DNA of 64,000 bases from Shewanella sp. GD04112 (GCF_029835735.1 NZ_JAOEAL010000001.1:1-64000), one strand, 5' to 3'; counted from the stretch's first letter, positions 9,147-18,374 are shown. Made by a program: numbers and translations. The notes: generated by a model from the sequence alone, not told the origin.

Positions 9147-11213
9147 TTACTGAAGCAGAGAAATATCCGCTACATGTAAGAACTGTTCACGTAGGTTATT
9201 TAGCAGTGCTAAACGGTTGTTTTTCAATGCTTCGTCATCCGCCATAACCATCACGTCCTCGAAGAACTGGTCAACACTCTCACGTAAGCTCGCCAGCAGT
9301 GTTAATGCCTGTTGGTAATCAGCATTAGCGAACAGCGGAGCGAGTTGAGGCTGCAGTTCGGCAAGCTTAGCGGCTAATGCTTGTTCTGCGGCTTCGGCTA
9401 ACAGAGCTGAGTTAATCGCAGTGGGTAATTCGCCTTCCACTTTCGCCAGAATGTTAGACACACGCTTATTCGCCGCTGCCAGAGCGCTAGAGGCTTCTAA
9501 GCTTCTGAAGTGTGATACCGCATTGATACGGCTATCAAAATCAGCAGGGCGAGTTGGGCGACGTGCTAATACGGCGAGGATCACGTCAACCTCGATACCT
9601 TTATCTTGGTACCAAGCACGGAAACGCGCCATTAAGAACTCAAGCACTTCATCGCTTGCATTCGCGTTGCTTAAGTTAGTGCCATGAAGTTCTTGAGCCT
9701 TAGCAATCAGGGTCACTAAGTCTAGTGGCAGCTTGTTCTCAACGATAATGCGTAACACACCGATAGCGGCGCGGCGCAGTGCGAATGGGTCGGCAGCGCC
9801 CTTAGGTGCCTGACCAATACCGAAGATACCGACTAAGGTGTCGAGTTTATCCGCTAAAGCTACCGCGCAAGATACTGCTGCCGTCGGAACTGTATCGCCA
9901 GAGAATTTGGGCTTGTATTGCTCTTCCATGGCTAAGGCAACGGCTTCAGTTTCACCGTCTAGGCGGGCGTAATGCATACCCATAGTGCCTTGAGTATCGG
10001 TAAACTCCATCACCATATTGGTCATTAAGTCTGTTTTAGACAATAAACCAGCACGGGCAGCATCAACGGCGTTAGCGCCAGTTTGCTCGGCAATAAAGGC
10101 GGCTAGGGCAGAGATACGAGTGACTTTGTCTTTTAAAGTACCTAGTTGTTGTTGGAACAAGACAGTCTCAAGACTCGGTAAACGTGATTCCAGCGTGTGT
10201 TTTTTGTCGGTATTGAAGAAGAACTCGGCATCGGCCAAGCGTGGACGAACCACTTTCTCGTTACCAGCAATGATTTGCGCCGGATCTTTTGATTCGATGT
10301 TCGCGACAAAAATAAAGTTTGGCAGTAACTTACCTGCATCATCGAATACTGGGAAGTATTTCTGATCGCCCTTCATCGTATAAACCAAGGCTTCTGAAGG
10401 TACGTTTAAGAACTTCTCTTCAAAGCTTGCGGTTAACACGACTGGCCATTCAACTAAAGAGGTGACTTCTTCTAGCAGGTCATCTTCGATATCGGCGGTG
10501 CCACCAATCTTAGCGGCCGCTTTTTCGGCATCGGCTTTGATTAAGGCTTTACGGCTTTCGTAGTCGGCGATGACTTTACCTTTTTCTTTCAGTAGCGTCA
10601 GGTAGTTGTCTGCATGGTCAAGCTCGAAGCCTGTCCCCATAAAGCGATGGCCACGAACATTGCGTGCCGATTTAATGCCGAGCAATTCACCTTCGATTAA
10701 CTCACTGCCTAACAGCATAGTGGCGGTGTGAACAGGGCGAATGAATTGTGTCTTGCTGCTTCCCCAGCGCATTGGCTTAGGAATCGGTAACTTATCCAGC
10801 GCACGTTGCGCCATCGCAGCGATTAAGCTCTTGGTTTCAACGCCTTCGACTTTGGCGTTATAAACCAGCCATTCGCCTTTGTCGGTCACCAAACGTTCAG
10901 CTTGGTCAACGGTAATACCGTTACCACGTGCCCAGCCTTCTGCGGCTTTCGTTGGTTTACCTTCACCGTCGAATGCTGAGCTGACAGCGGGGCCGCGTTT
11001 TTCAACGATTTTGTCCGCTTGAGCAAGCGCTAGTTCTGTCACATTAATGGCGAGACGACGGGGTGCTGCATACCAAACAGCTGATTTAAAAGCTAAATCG
11101 GCTTTGGTTAATTCTTCGGTAAAGTTCGCTAAGAAAGACTCAGCCAGTTTACGCAGCGCCTTTGGCGGCAGTTCTTCAGTGCCTAACTCGATGAGTAAGT
11201 TTTCAAAATTCAT
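9147..11213 (-). CDS. glyS: Glycine--tRNA ligase beta subunit
   Basis: Beta chain of the bacterial alpha2beta2 glycyl-tRNA synthetase; it provides most tRNA recognition and the C-terminal anticodon-binding region. The 688-residue length is normal. The conserved N-terminus MNFENLLIELGTEELPPKAL and an internal FALRRAAIGVLRI segment are clear. It lies 9 bases downstream of glyQ on the same strand and is certainly co-expressed with it. The downstream terminator is shared with the convergent HDOD gene. Confidence 0.97.
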   Translation of the reverse strand: MNFENLLIELGTEELPPKALRKLAESFLANFTEELTKADLAFKSAVWYAAPRRLAINVTELALAQADKIVEKRGPAVSSAFDGEGKPTKAAEGWARGNGITVDQAERLVTDKGEWLVYNAKVEGVETKSLIAAMAQRALDKLPIPKPMRWGSSKTQFIRPVHTATMLLGSELIEGELLGIKSARNVRGHRFMGTGFELDHADNYLTLLKEKGKVIADYESRKALIKADAEKAAAKIGGTADIEDDLLEEVTSLVEWPVVLTASFEEKFLNVPSEALVYTMKGDQKYFPVFDDAGKLLPNFIFVANIESKDPAQIIAGNEKVVRPRLADAEFFFNTDKKHTLESRLPSLETVLFQQQLGTLKDKVTRISALAAFIAEQTGANAVDAARAGLLSKTDLMTNMVMEFTDTQGTMGMHYARLDGETEAVALAMEEQYKPKFSGDTVPTAAVSCAVALADKLDTLVGIFGIGQAPKGAADPFALRRAAIGVLRIIVENKLPLDLVTLIAKAQELHGTNLSNANASDEVLEFLMARFRAWYQDKGIEVDVILAVLARRPTRPADFDSRINAVSHFRSLEASSALAAANKRVSNILAKVEGELPTAINSALLAEAAEQALAAKLAELQPQLAPLFANADYQQALTLLASLRESVDQFFEDVMVMADDEALKNNRLALLNNLREQFLHVADISLLQ

Positions 11214-11222
11214 GTGCTACCT

Positions 11223-12128
11223 CTACTTACACATTGGGAAGCCAAGCGCTTCGCGTGCCTGATAATAGGATTCAGCAACGGCTTTAGCCATGGTACGAAC
11301 GCGCAGGATATAACGCTGACGTTCAGTCACTGAAATGGCGTGGCGTGCATCGAGCAAGTTGAAGGCGTGCGAGGCTTTCATCACTTGCTCATAGGCGGGT
11401 AGAGGTAATGGCTTTTCAAGCGACAATAAGTGCTGACACATCTTTTCGCATTGATCGAACAGGGCAAACATAAAGTCGACGTCTGCGTGCTCAAAGTTAT
11501 AGGTCGATTGCTCAACTTCGTTTTGGTGGAACACATCGCCGTAGGTGATGCGACCCATGGGGCCATCGGTCCATACTAGGTCGTAAACACTATCCACACC
11601 TTGGATATACATGGCGAGACGCTCTAAACCGTAGGTGATTTCACCGGTGACAGGGCTACACTCTAAGCCGCCGACCTGTTGGAAGTAAGTAAACTGAGTC
11701 ACTTCCATGCCGTTTAACCAGACTTCCCAACCCAGACCCCAAGCGCCTAATGTTGGTGATTCCCAGTTGTCTTCCACAAAACGGATATCATGGATTTGTG
11801 TATCAATACCAAGGGCTTGCAGAGAACCTAAATAGAGTTCTTGGATATTATCCGGTGACGGTTTTAACACGACTTGGAATTGGTAGTAGTGCTGCAGACG
11901 GTTTGGGTTTTCACCGTAACGGCCGTCGGTAGGGCGGCGCGATGGCTGCACATAGGCACTGCTCATTGGCTCAGGCCCTAAAGAGCGTAGGAAAGTTTGT
12001 GGGTGGAATGTACCCGCACCGACTTCCATATCTAAAGGTTGAACGATTGCACAGCCTTGCTGCGCCCAATATTCCTGCAGGGTTAGAATGAAACCCTGAA
12101 ATGTTTTTACGTCGTGTTTCGTCGTCAT
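11223..12128 (-). CDS. glyQ: Glycine--tRNA ligase alpha subunit
   Basis: Catalytic alpha chain of the heterotetrameric glycyl-tRNA synthetase, which forms glycyl-adenylate and charges tRNA-Gly. The 301-residue protein shows the family landmarks [20 protein letters not shown] near the N-terminus, [20 protein letters not shown] and the class II motif-like [16 protein letters not shown]. It is the first gene of a glyQ-glyS operon, divergent from tag across 118 bases. Confidence 0.97.
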
Positions 12129-12246
12129 GTCTACTTGTCTACTGCCGTCAGCTTTAATAGAAAATGGTTTCGATTATACCTTGTAGATCTCTGCTTATGT
12201 AGGTTATTTTTTACCTTCTTCGTTAAAACGTTAAGGTAGATATGCC

Positions 12247-12822
12247 ATGGAAGAAATCCGCTGTAATTGGGTCAGCGATGATCCCTTGTATCGTGAGTAC
12301 CACGATAAGGTGTGGGGACGCCCTGTTTATGATTCGAAGGAGTTATTTGCCAAGCTCTGTTTAGATGGCCAACAAGCTGGGTTGTCTTGGATTACTATCT
12401 TAAAGAAACAACAAAATTACGAACAAGCCTTTGCGGATTTTGAGCCGGCAGTGATTGCAACTTTCGACGACGCTAAGGTAGAGGAGTTGATGAACAATCC
12501 TGGTATTGTTCGTAATCGCCTTAAGATCCATTCGATTATTCGTAATGCAAAAGGTTACTTAGCCTACACTGCGGATGGCAAAGATTTTTCTGAATTTCTG
12601 TGGAGCTTTGTTGGTGGTAAGCCTTTGGTGAATCAATTTACCTCCATGTCGCAAGTGCCTGCGCAAACACCTGAATCAGAGGCAATGTCTAAGGCATTAA
12701 AAAAGCTTGGCTTTAACTTTGTTGGTCCGACGATTTGTTATGCTTTTATGCAGGCGGTGGGGATGGTGAACGATCATCTAGTTGATTGCATTGCCTATGA
12801 TGCTTGCTGTGGCGGCAAATAA
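12247..12822 (+). CDS. tag: DNA-3-methyladenine glycosylase I
   Basis: Base-excision repair enzyme that removes 3-methyladenine from alkylated DNA. The 191-residue protein has the four zinc-snap ligands expected for Tag: Cys6 and His19 near the start and His177 and Cys181 near the end. It also has the conserved RCNWVSDDPLYREYHD N-terminus and an aromatic-rich helix-hairpin-helix fold. An AAGGTAGA ribosome binding site precedes ATG 12247. It is divergent from glyQ and convergent with the large amidohydrolase gene, ending before a parS-containing palindrome. Confidence 0.95.
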   Translation: MEEIRCNWVSDDPLYREYHDKVWGRPVYDSKELFAKLCLDGQQAGLSWITILKKQQNYEQAFADFEPAVIATFDDAKVEELMNNPGIVRNRLKIHSIIRNAKGYLAYTADGKDFSEFLWSFVGGKPLVNQFTSMSQVPAQTPESEAMSKALKKLGFNFVGPTICYAFMQAVGMVNDHLVDCIAYDACCGGK

Positions 12823-12855
12823 GTCATACATCTAATTGAGCTTAAATCCAAAATA

Positions 12856-12887
12856 AAAAGGCATGTTCCACGTGGAACATGCCTTTT
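12856..12887. terminator. 32-bp perfect palindrome: terminator with embedded parS
   Basis: A perfect palindrome centred between 12871 and 12872 has A-runs on the left and T-runs on the right, so it reads as a bidirectional terminator between convergent tag and the amidohydrolase gene. Its central 16 bases are a perfect parS. Confidence 0.75.
12864..12879. promoter_or_regulatory. Putative ParB-binding parS site (perfect)
   Basis: TGTTCCACGTGGAACA is a fully palindromic parS of the form used by ParB of many bacteria. It is intergenic, 12.9 kb from dnaA, and forms the core of the longer terminator palindrome. Confidence 0.88.
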
Positions 12888-12907
12888 GTTATTTTACTTT
12901 GTTGAGA

Positions 12908-15900
12908 TTAGATTTTCTCGAAGAAGAAAGGCTTACGCTGTTGTTTGTTACCATTCAGCTGGTTCATCGACTCAGCATCAAACAACTTACCATTGACCAT
13001 AGTATAAGTGACTTTATCTGTGACTCGAATATCCGCTAATGGGTCGCCATCAATAACGATTAAGTCTGCAAGCTTACCGGTTTTAATTGAGCCAAGTTGA
13101 TGCTCTAGCCCGAAGGTGGTGGCAGGATTGATAGTCGCAGTTTTCAGCACATCCATATTGCTCATTCCACCTTGGGCGAACATCCACATTTCCCAATGTG
13201 CGGCTAAACCCTCACGCTGACCGTGGGCGCCAATGTTTGGATGTATGCCTAATTTATTAAACTCATTAGCGACTTTAGCAACATTGAAGTGGTTGTAGTG
13301 ACTGTCGGGGGCATGGGGGCGACGCATTGAGCGAGCCTGCAAAATATCGCTTGGAACATACATAGACAAACGTGGATGTGCCCACACATCGGTCTTATCG
13401 TACCAATAGTTTTCACCCGAAATACCGCCGTAGGCGACTACTAAGGTTGGGGTGTAACCGACCTTAGTTTGGCTCCAGAACTGTTTAATATCGTTATAAA
13501 TACTCGCCACGGGTAACGAGTGCTCTACGGTTGTATGACCATCGGCAACCATAGTCAGGTTATGTTGTAGCAAGCTGCCACCCTCTGGCACAACCATCAT
13601 TTCGAGTTCGCGAGCGGCGGCGATAACCTGTTGCCTTTGATTACGACGCGGTTGGTTGTAGCTCTTAACGCTAAAGGCACCGACTTTTTTGAGTCGCTCT
13701 AAGTGAAATTTTGCATCATCGAGTGAGTCGATATGCGAGGTGTAGCCGGGAGCATTTGCGCCATAAAGAATTGTTCCAGTGGAGAAAATCCGTGGACCAA
13801 CGATGTGACCAGCCTTTTGCTGTTCCGAGGCTGCAAAAATCTCAGTGGTATCATTCGATGGATCATGGATGGTTGTCACGCCTAGGGATAATCCAGAGTA
13901 GAGTGCCCAGTTTTGTTGTGGCACGATTTCATCATCGGCCTGGGCACCATGGGCATGAGCATCAAACAAGCCAGGCATAATGGATTTGCCGCTAATATCG
14001 ATAACTTGTGCATCCTTTGGAATCGCTGTATTTGCATCGCCAACGGCAACAATATGATTGTCTTTGACTATGACCACACCCTTATTGATGACTTGGTCAT
14101 TTTCCATGGTGATCACTTTGCCGCCGACAAAGGCGACTGTTCCACGTGGAACATCGGCCTTTTCGGTAAAGCCTAAGTTGATAATACTTGGCTTGGCTTG
14201 CTCGTCCCTTTTGAGATACTGGGAATCCACATTGGCTTGGTACAGTTCTGGGCCAAGAGTCCAATAGAGTTGGTTACTTTTGCTATTCCAACTGATGCTT
14301 TCGCCGGCTCGCACACTTAATTGAGTAACAGGAAGATTGCTAGCGTTAGGGCCGATTTCAACGGTTTCACCATGTTTAGCGAAGGGGGTAACCCAAACTT
14401 TAAAACGTTCGGCAAATGCCAGTTGTTCGCCGTCGGGTGATACTCTAAATTCGGTTGCATGCTTACTGCTGTAGTGAACGCGTTTATCAAACCCATCTAG
14501 GTTAATTGAGGCAAGCTGTGGTGTGTCGTTATCACCTGTGTTCATAAAGAAAATGCGATCGGCCGAAGCGCCGAATTGTGCTTGATAACCCTCAGCGCTA
14601 ATTTTCTTATTTTGTTTGGTTTTTAAATCGACCTTGTACAGGCCGGGTTCCTGCGACCAAGTACGAGGTGTAAGGTGTCCACCTTGGGTTTTGCGATACA
14701 CTACCAACTCACCATTGGGTGAGAAGGTGGGCTCAACATATTTGCCTGGCTCAGTGGTAAGTTGTTTCGCTTTACCACCTTTTGCACTGATCACTTGTAC
14801 AGAGCCTTGGTCTTGGTCATTCCAAGTTGTGAAGACAATATTTTTGCCATCACGCGACCACTGGGGATAGAGCTCTTCAATGTCGTTACCTAACTCGGTT
14901 AAGCGTGACATCTTGCCGTCGGGAAGTGTCTTCAACCAGATTTTACCCAATGCTTCGAAGGTGACCTTGCTGCCATCCGGTGAAACTTGTGCCATTCGCA
15001 GCATCTTTACGTCGAATACATCCTTATCAATATCTTGTTTAAAGCGTACTGAAGGCTGCACATCTAACTGGGTTTTTACGCTGAAGGGAATGTTGGTGAC
15101 CGTTTTATTGGCAACATTCAGGCGATTGATTTTGCCCTTAGCCCAGAAGAAGATGTCTTTGTTGTCTGGAGTCCATGCCATCGTCGGGTAAACACCATGG
15201 ATTGCCCAAGTCTCTTGCATATCGCGGTCCAAATCGCTGTAGAGTTTTGTCGTTTCGCCGGATTTCAAATCGAGCAAATACAAAGAGGATTGGAAATCAT
15301 CTCGCTTGATGTACGCCAGTTTGGTGCCGTCAGGGCTCGGTGTTGGACGAATGGCGCCACCGGTTCCTTCGATCAAGATTTCAATATCACCCGTTTGGGT
15401 ATCGTAACGCTTGATTTTATAGATGCCGTTTACTGAGTCTTTGGAATAATGGAAGGTTTTTCCCGGTGTGTCATCTTGGCTGAAGTAAATGTAACGGCCA
15501 TCGGGTGAATAGGCTGGCTCACCTAAATCCTTTTCATCGTTAGGACGTTCGGTGAGTTTAACACCTTCACCACCTGCGACATGGTAGAGCCAGACTTCAC
15601 CAGCGCCTAAGCTCCGACTGGCGGTAAAATGCTTACGACCAACTAAATATTGCGAATCAGGACTCCATGCGGGACTGTTAAGTAAACGAAAAGTCTCTGT
15701 CGTGACTGTGCGTGGATTGCTGCCGTCGGCATCCATAATCCAAATATTGTCGCCACCATCCGCATCTGAGGTGAAGGCAATATGCTTACCATCCGGGCTA
15801 TACACGGGCTGCATTTGCCAGGCGATGCCTTGGGCTAATGGTTTGGCTTCGCCACCCGTGACTGGGATTTGATAAATATCACCCAGTAAATCAAACACTA

Positions 15901-16096
15901 AATGTTTACCATCCGGGCTGACACTGATGTTCATCCAAGTGCCTTCGGTTACATCTATGGTCACTTTTTCTAGTGGGGCATTGGCTGGCGCATTGACGTT
16001 CCAACTGGCTTTTGGGGCGTCTGTTGCCTGTACTGTATGGGAACTAAGGCCAAGCATCAGGGCGATATAAAGCGGTGTCAGCTTAGGTTTCAACAT
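12908..16096 (-). CDS. Exported TolB-like beta-propeller / amidohydrolase fusion protein
   Basis: Very large secreted protein (1062 residues) predicted to act in the periplasm or outside. Residues 1-24 form a Sec signal peptide ending TVQA. About 40-640 hold repeated blades with SPDGK/SPDG motifs typical of WD40-like/TolB propellers. From about 650 a metal-dependent amidohydrolase domain follows, with GKSIMPGLFDAHAHG (HxH metal ligands near residue 710), a VEHSL His and a late IGAHG His and INPATTFGLEHQLGSIKTGKLADLIV. Such fusions are probably peptidase- or imidazolonepropionase-like hydrolases, but the substrate is unknown. A parS palindrome lies within the coding sequence at 14139-14154. 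Confidence 0.85.
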   Translation of the reverse strand: MLKPKLTPLYIALMLGLSSHTVQATDAPKASWNVNAPANAPLEKVTIDVTEGTWMNISVSPDGKHLVFDLLGDIYQIPVTGGEAKPLAQGIAWQMQPVYSPDGKHIAFTSDADGGDNIWIMDADGSNPRTVTTETFRLLNSPAWSPDSQYLVGRKHFTASRSLGAGEVWLYHVAGGEGVKLTERPNDEKDLGEPAYSPDGRYIYFSQDDTPGKTFHYSKDSVNGIYKIKRYDTQTGDIEILIEGTGGAIRPTPSPDGTKLAYIKRDDFQSSLYLLDLKSGETTKLYSDLDRDMQETWAIHGVYPTMAWTPDNKDIFFWAKGKINRLNVANKTVTNIPFSVKTQLDVQPSVRFKQDIDKDVFDVKMLRMAQVSPDGSKVTFEALGKIWLKTLPDGKMSRLTELGNDIEELYPQWSRDGKNIVFTTWNDQDQGSVQVISAKGGKAKQLTTEPGKYVEPTFSPNGELVVYRKTQGGHLTPRTWSQEPGLYKVDLKTKQNKKISAEGYQAQFGASADRIFFMNTGDNDTPQLASINLDGFDKRVHYSSKHATEFRVSPDGEQLAFAERFKVWVTPFAKHGETVEIGPNASNLPVTQLSVRAGESISWNSKSNQLYWTLGPELYQANVDSQYLKRDEQAKPSIINLGFTEKADVPRGTVAFVGGKVITMENDQVINKGVVIVKDNHIVAVGDANTAIPKDAQVIDISGKSIMPGLFDAHAHGAQADDEIVPQQNWALYSGLSLGVTTIHDPSNDTTEIFAASEQQKAGHIVGPRIFSTGTILYGANAPGYTSHIDSLDDAKFHLERLKKVGAFSVKSYNQPRRNQRQQVIAAARELEMMVVPEGGSLLQHNLTMVADGHTTVEHSLPVASIYNDIKQFWSQTKVGYTPTLVVAYGGISGENYWYDKTDVWAHPRLSMYVPSDILQARSMRRPHAPDSHYNHFNVAKVANEFNKLGIHPNIGAHGQREGLAAHWEMWMFAQGGMSNMDVLKTATINPATTFGLEHQLGSIKTGKLADLIVIDGDPLADIRVTDKVTYTMVNGKLFDAESMNQLNGNKQQRKPFFFEKI
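14139..14154. promoter_or_regulatory. Putative ParB-binding parS site (perfect, intragenic)
   Basis: TGTTCCACGTGGAACA, identical to the site at 12864, lies inside the amidohydrolase coding region 1.27 kb further on. Identity of all 16 bases in coding DNA argues for selection as a ParB site. Confidence 0.85.
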
Positions 16097-16256
16097 GTTA
16101 TGTCCTGTTATCGTTATTCTAGGGCTTTGCTGTTATCGGATTAGATAAACTTTTGTTAATGCTGCGCTAAGTTATCGCACAAATACCCAGTAAGGAAAAC
16201 GGAAATACTGTTTCAATTAATGACCGAGGGGAGAAGCTGAGGCGGGGCAAACTGTG

Positions 16257-16280
16257 GGAGAGTAATGTGGCTTACTCTCC
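16257..16280 (-). terminator. Stem-loop after the MOSC gene
   Basis: A perfect 9-bp stem GGAGAGTAA / TTACTCTCC with a 6-base loop follows the stop of the minus-strand MOSC gene. It lacks a T-tract, so termination would be weak or Rho-assisted. The rest of 16097-16291 shows nothing else; it includes the promoter region of the large amidohydrolase. Confidence 0.45.
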
Positions 16281-16291
16281 ACGAAGTATGA

Positions 16292-16729
16292 TTAGTCTAA
16301 TGTAACGGCATCGCCGATGTGGATCATGGCGTCATTGATGACACGGCAGGTGACGCCGCCGCGCCAATCGGGAGTAAGCGCGGATTCCAAGCCAGCATGA
16401 GCCTGTTCCATCTTCTTGCAGGGATCGGTTTCACCAGTCACTTCGAGGCAGAGATCACCAATGCGGAGCAGCTTGCCAACATCCGCTGCCCCAAAACTAT
16501 ATCCATCGACCAATAGGTTTGCTCGGCGAGTCGTCCAAGGTAAATTTGCATCTATGCTCTGACAAGCTATTTGCCACTGCTGCAGCGACAGTACCGTGAC
16601 TTGCCGTTTACCCGGGCGACCAAATACATCTTTTTCGACGCCGCTGTGCTGAGTGACATTCGCGCACAGCACTTCGTTCATTGGCCCGCTTTTAACCGTT
16701 TTGTAGGCGATAGCAACTAGTTTCGGCAT
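16292..16729 (-). CDS. MOSC domain protein
   Basis: Small protein of 145 residues made essentially of one MOSC (molybdenum cofactor sulfurase C-terminal) beta-barrel. Such proteins are thought to bind molybdenum cofactor or carry sulfur on a conserved cysteine. Here that residue is Cys104 in ETDPCKKM, and the family-typical HSGVEKDVFGRPGKRQV precedes it. It lies 35 bases downstream of a TusA-like sulfur carrier on the same strand, which supports a role in sulfur transfer, perhaps to a molybdoenzyme or thiol adduct. The exact substrate is unknown. Confidence 0.82.
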   Translation of the reverse strand: MPKLVAIAYKTVKSGPMNEVLCANVTQHSGVEKDVFGRPGKRQVTVLSLQQWQIACQSIDANLPWTTRRANLLVDGYSFGAADVGKLLRIGDLCLEVTGETDPCKKMEQAHAGLESALTPDWRGGVTCRVINDAMIHIGDAVTLD

Positions 16730-16764
16730 GTTTGATGTCCTTATCCTGATGTCGATGTAGAGAC

Positions 16765-17010
16765 TTAGAGTCCCTTTTTAATCAAATATTGATAGGGTGT
16801 TTGGCTGGTTTCACTGGCGACCAGTGTGTGGTCCATAAACTCACAAAAGCTGGGAATATCACGTGTAGTCGCAGGATCATCTGCGATGATTAACAAGGTT
16901 TCACCTTGTGCCATTTGTCTTACCGTCTTTCGCACCATCATTACCGGCTCTGGGCAGCGTAAACCAAGAGCATCCAGTTTGTGTTGTGCGGTTGAGAAAA
17001 CGTCGTTCAT
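16765..17010 (-). CDS. tusA: TusA-family sulfur carrier protein
   Basis: 81-residue sulfur carrier. The catalytic Cys19 sits in the family motif LRCPEP (residues 17-22), which accepts persulfide sulfur from IscS. In E. coli, TusA passes it to TusBCD for 2-thiouridine synthesis and also feeds molybdopterin. The length and cysteine position equal those of canonical TusA. It is the first gene of a two-gene unit with the MOSC protein. A second TusA-like family (YedF/YeeD) is possible, but the dnaA-proximal position and length favour TusA. Confidence 0.88.
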   Translation of the reverse strand: MNDVFSTAQHKLDALGLRCPEPVMMVRKTVRQMAQGETLLIIADDPATTRDIPSFCEFMDHTLVASETSQTPYQYLIKKGL

Positions 17011-17140
17011 ATGACCTCTACTGAACGGTTAAACAGAATTGGCTAATGTTACTCCAGTGGTTTGGATAAACCAAGTTGATGGGTTGAATTTGTGATGGGG
17101 CTAGGCATTGCTCTTGCCGATTTATTTACCGCTAGCAGAA

Positions 17141-17156
17141 TGTTTCACGTGGAACA
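17141..17156. promoter_or_regulatory. Putative ParB-binding parS site
   Basis: TGTTTCACGTGGAACA combines a TTTC left half and a GGAA right half, both seen in accepted parS variants. It is intergenic, ending 6 bases before the stop of the minus-strand diguanylate cyclase gene, and is the outermost site found (17.1 kb from dnaA). Confidence 0.85.
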
Positions 17157-17162
17157 TTTCTA

Positions 17163-18374
17163 TTACTCGGCAACTTTGTTTATTCCCTGAGGTTGTTGAA
17201 TGCTATGCACTATGATTGGCGTAATTGCTGCTTGGGGTGTTCCCACTTGAGAAGCGGACTGAGGCATATCGGATTTTATATCATTTGCCGCCATCGACAC
17301 TGAGCCTTGCTGCTGCAACTTGGCAGCACGTTTATAGCTATACATTTTTTGATCCGCTTTATGGATCAAGGTATTGGCATCATCATAATCATAGGGGCCT
17401 GTATCAACAATACCGTAACTGAGGGAGATGTTGTTTAGGTGCAGTTTAATGTTTTGATTAAAGCGCTCGATAAAGTTGTCTCTGGCTTGGTCTTCTCGAC
17501 AATTGGGCATGATGATGCAGAATTCATCACCACCATATCGAAAACTATGGTCCTCTACGCGGGTGCTTTCTTTGATGGCCTGCGCGACGGCGCAAAGCAC
17601 TTCATCTCCAGAGCGGTGGCCTTGGGTATCATTAAAGGATTTAAAGTCATCAACATCTAAGTAGATTACGCTAACCGGCTCGGCTCGTCTCTGCGCTGCT
17701 CTTAAAATCCGAGTGCCAATTTCTTGTAGATGTCGCACATTTAATAGCCCCGTTAACGGGTCGGTTTGAGATAATTCTTCGAGCTGTTGTGTGCGTTCTT
17801 TGACTTTGCTTTCCATGCTCTGTGCGTAACGTTCAGCCTTGTCTTTAGCGTTCTCAATTTCAGATACTAGGCTTCGAATATAGGTATCGAAAACGAGGGT
17901 GACGTCGAAGAGAACAAGTTTATCTATGGCGACTCGAATGCGTTCATTTTGCAAGTCATCAGCAACCGAGTTATTTATCTCGGCATAAATCAACTCTTTT
18001 AGTGTATGAACGGCAGAGAGGTAGAGTTTAGGTTCAACGCCGATACGCTTGTGTACTAAGCCAATCCGCAGGCGGTTGTTAACGTACTCTAAATCGTACA
18101 CTCCATTAAACAGGTCGAGCACATAGCGTCTCTGGGCGGTACGTAAACGAGCGAGGGTATCGGAGTCACCGATCAGCAGAGCAATCTCGGACACACTGGT
18201 TTGTAGACCGTAAAAGTCATCAACGATTTTGTCTATGTTCTCTTCAATCACAGGTTTGAAGGATTGCAGTGCTCTGACATCGGCTAAGGTAAAAGAGAAC
18301 AAGGACTTGCGAAAATCAATCTCAAGCTCAGTGATCCGCATTTGTTCGAAAAGCGTTTGTTCCGTTTGCAGCAT
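17163..18374 (-). CDS. Globin-coupled sensor diguanylate cyclase
   Basis: Cytoplasmic haem-based gas sensor that makes cyclic di-GMP from two GTP. Residues about 10-160 are a protoglobin domain with proximal histidine His108 in GLVHKRIGVEPKLY. A short coiled coil (170-200) leads to the GGDEF domain with DPLTGL at 205 and the active-site GGDEF at 281-285. An intact inhibitory RxxD (272-275) lies five residues before the active site. The architecture matches E. coli DosC. I place the start at 18374 (MLQTEQTLFEQ, 403 residues), where a GAGAGGG ribosome binding site sits just upstream; an in-frame ATG at 18461 would add 29 residues. Confidence 0.88.
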   Translation of the reverse strand: MLQTEQTLFEQMRITELEIDFRKSLFSFTLADVRALQSFKPVIEENIDKIVDDFYGLQTSVSEIALLIGDSDTLARLRTAQRRYVLDLFNGVYDLEYVNNRLRIGLVHKRIGVEPKLYLSAVHTLKELIYAEINNSVADDLQNERIRVAIDKLVLFDVTLVFDTYIRSLVSEIENAKDKAERYAQSMESKVKERTQQLEELSQTDPLTGLLNVRHLQEIGTRILRAAQRRAEPVSVIYLDVDDFKSFNDTQGHRSGDEVLCAVAQAIKESTRVEDHSFRYGGDEFCIIMPNCREDQARDNFIERFNQNIKLHLNNISLSYGIVDTGPYDYDDANTLIHKADQKMYSYKRAAKLQQQGSVSMAANDIKSDMPQSASQVGTPQAAITPIIVHSIQQPQGINKVAE

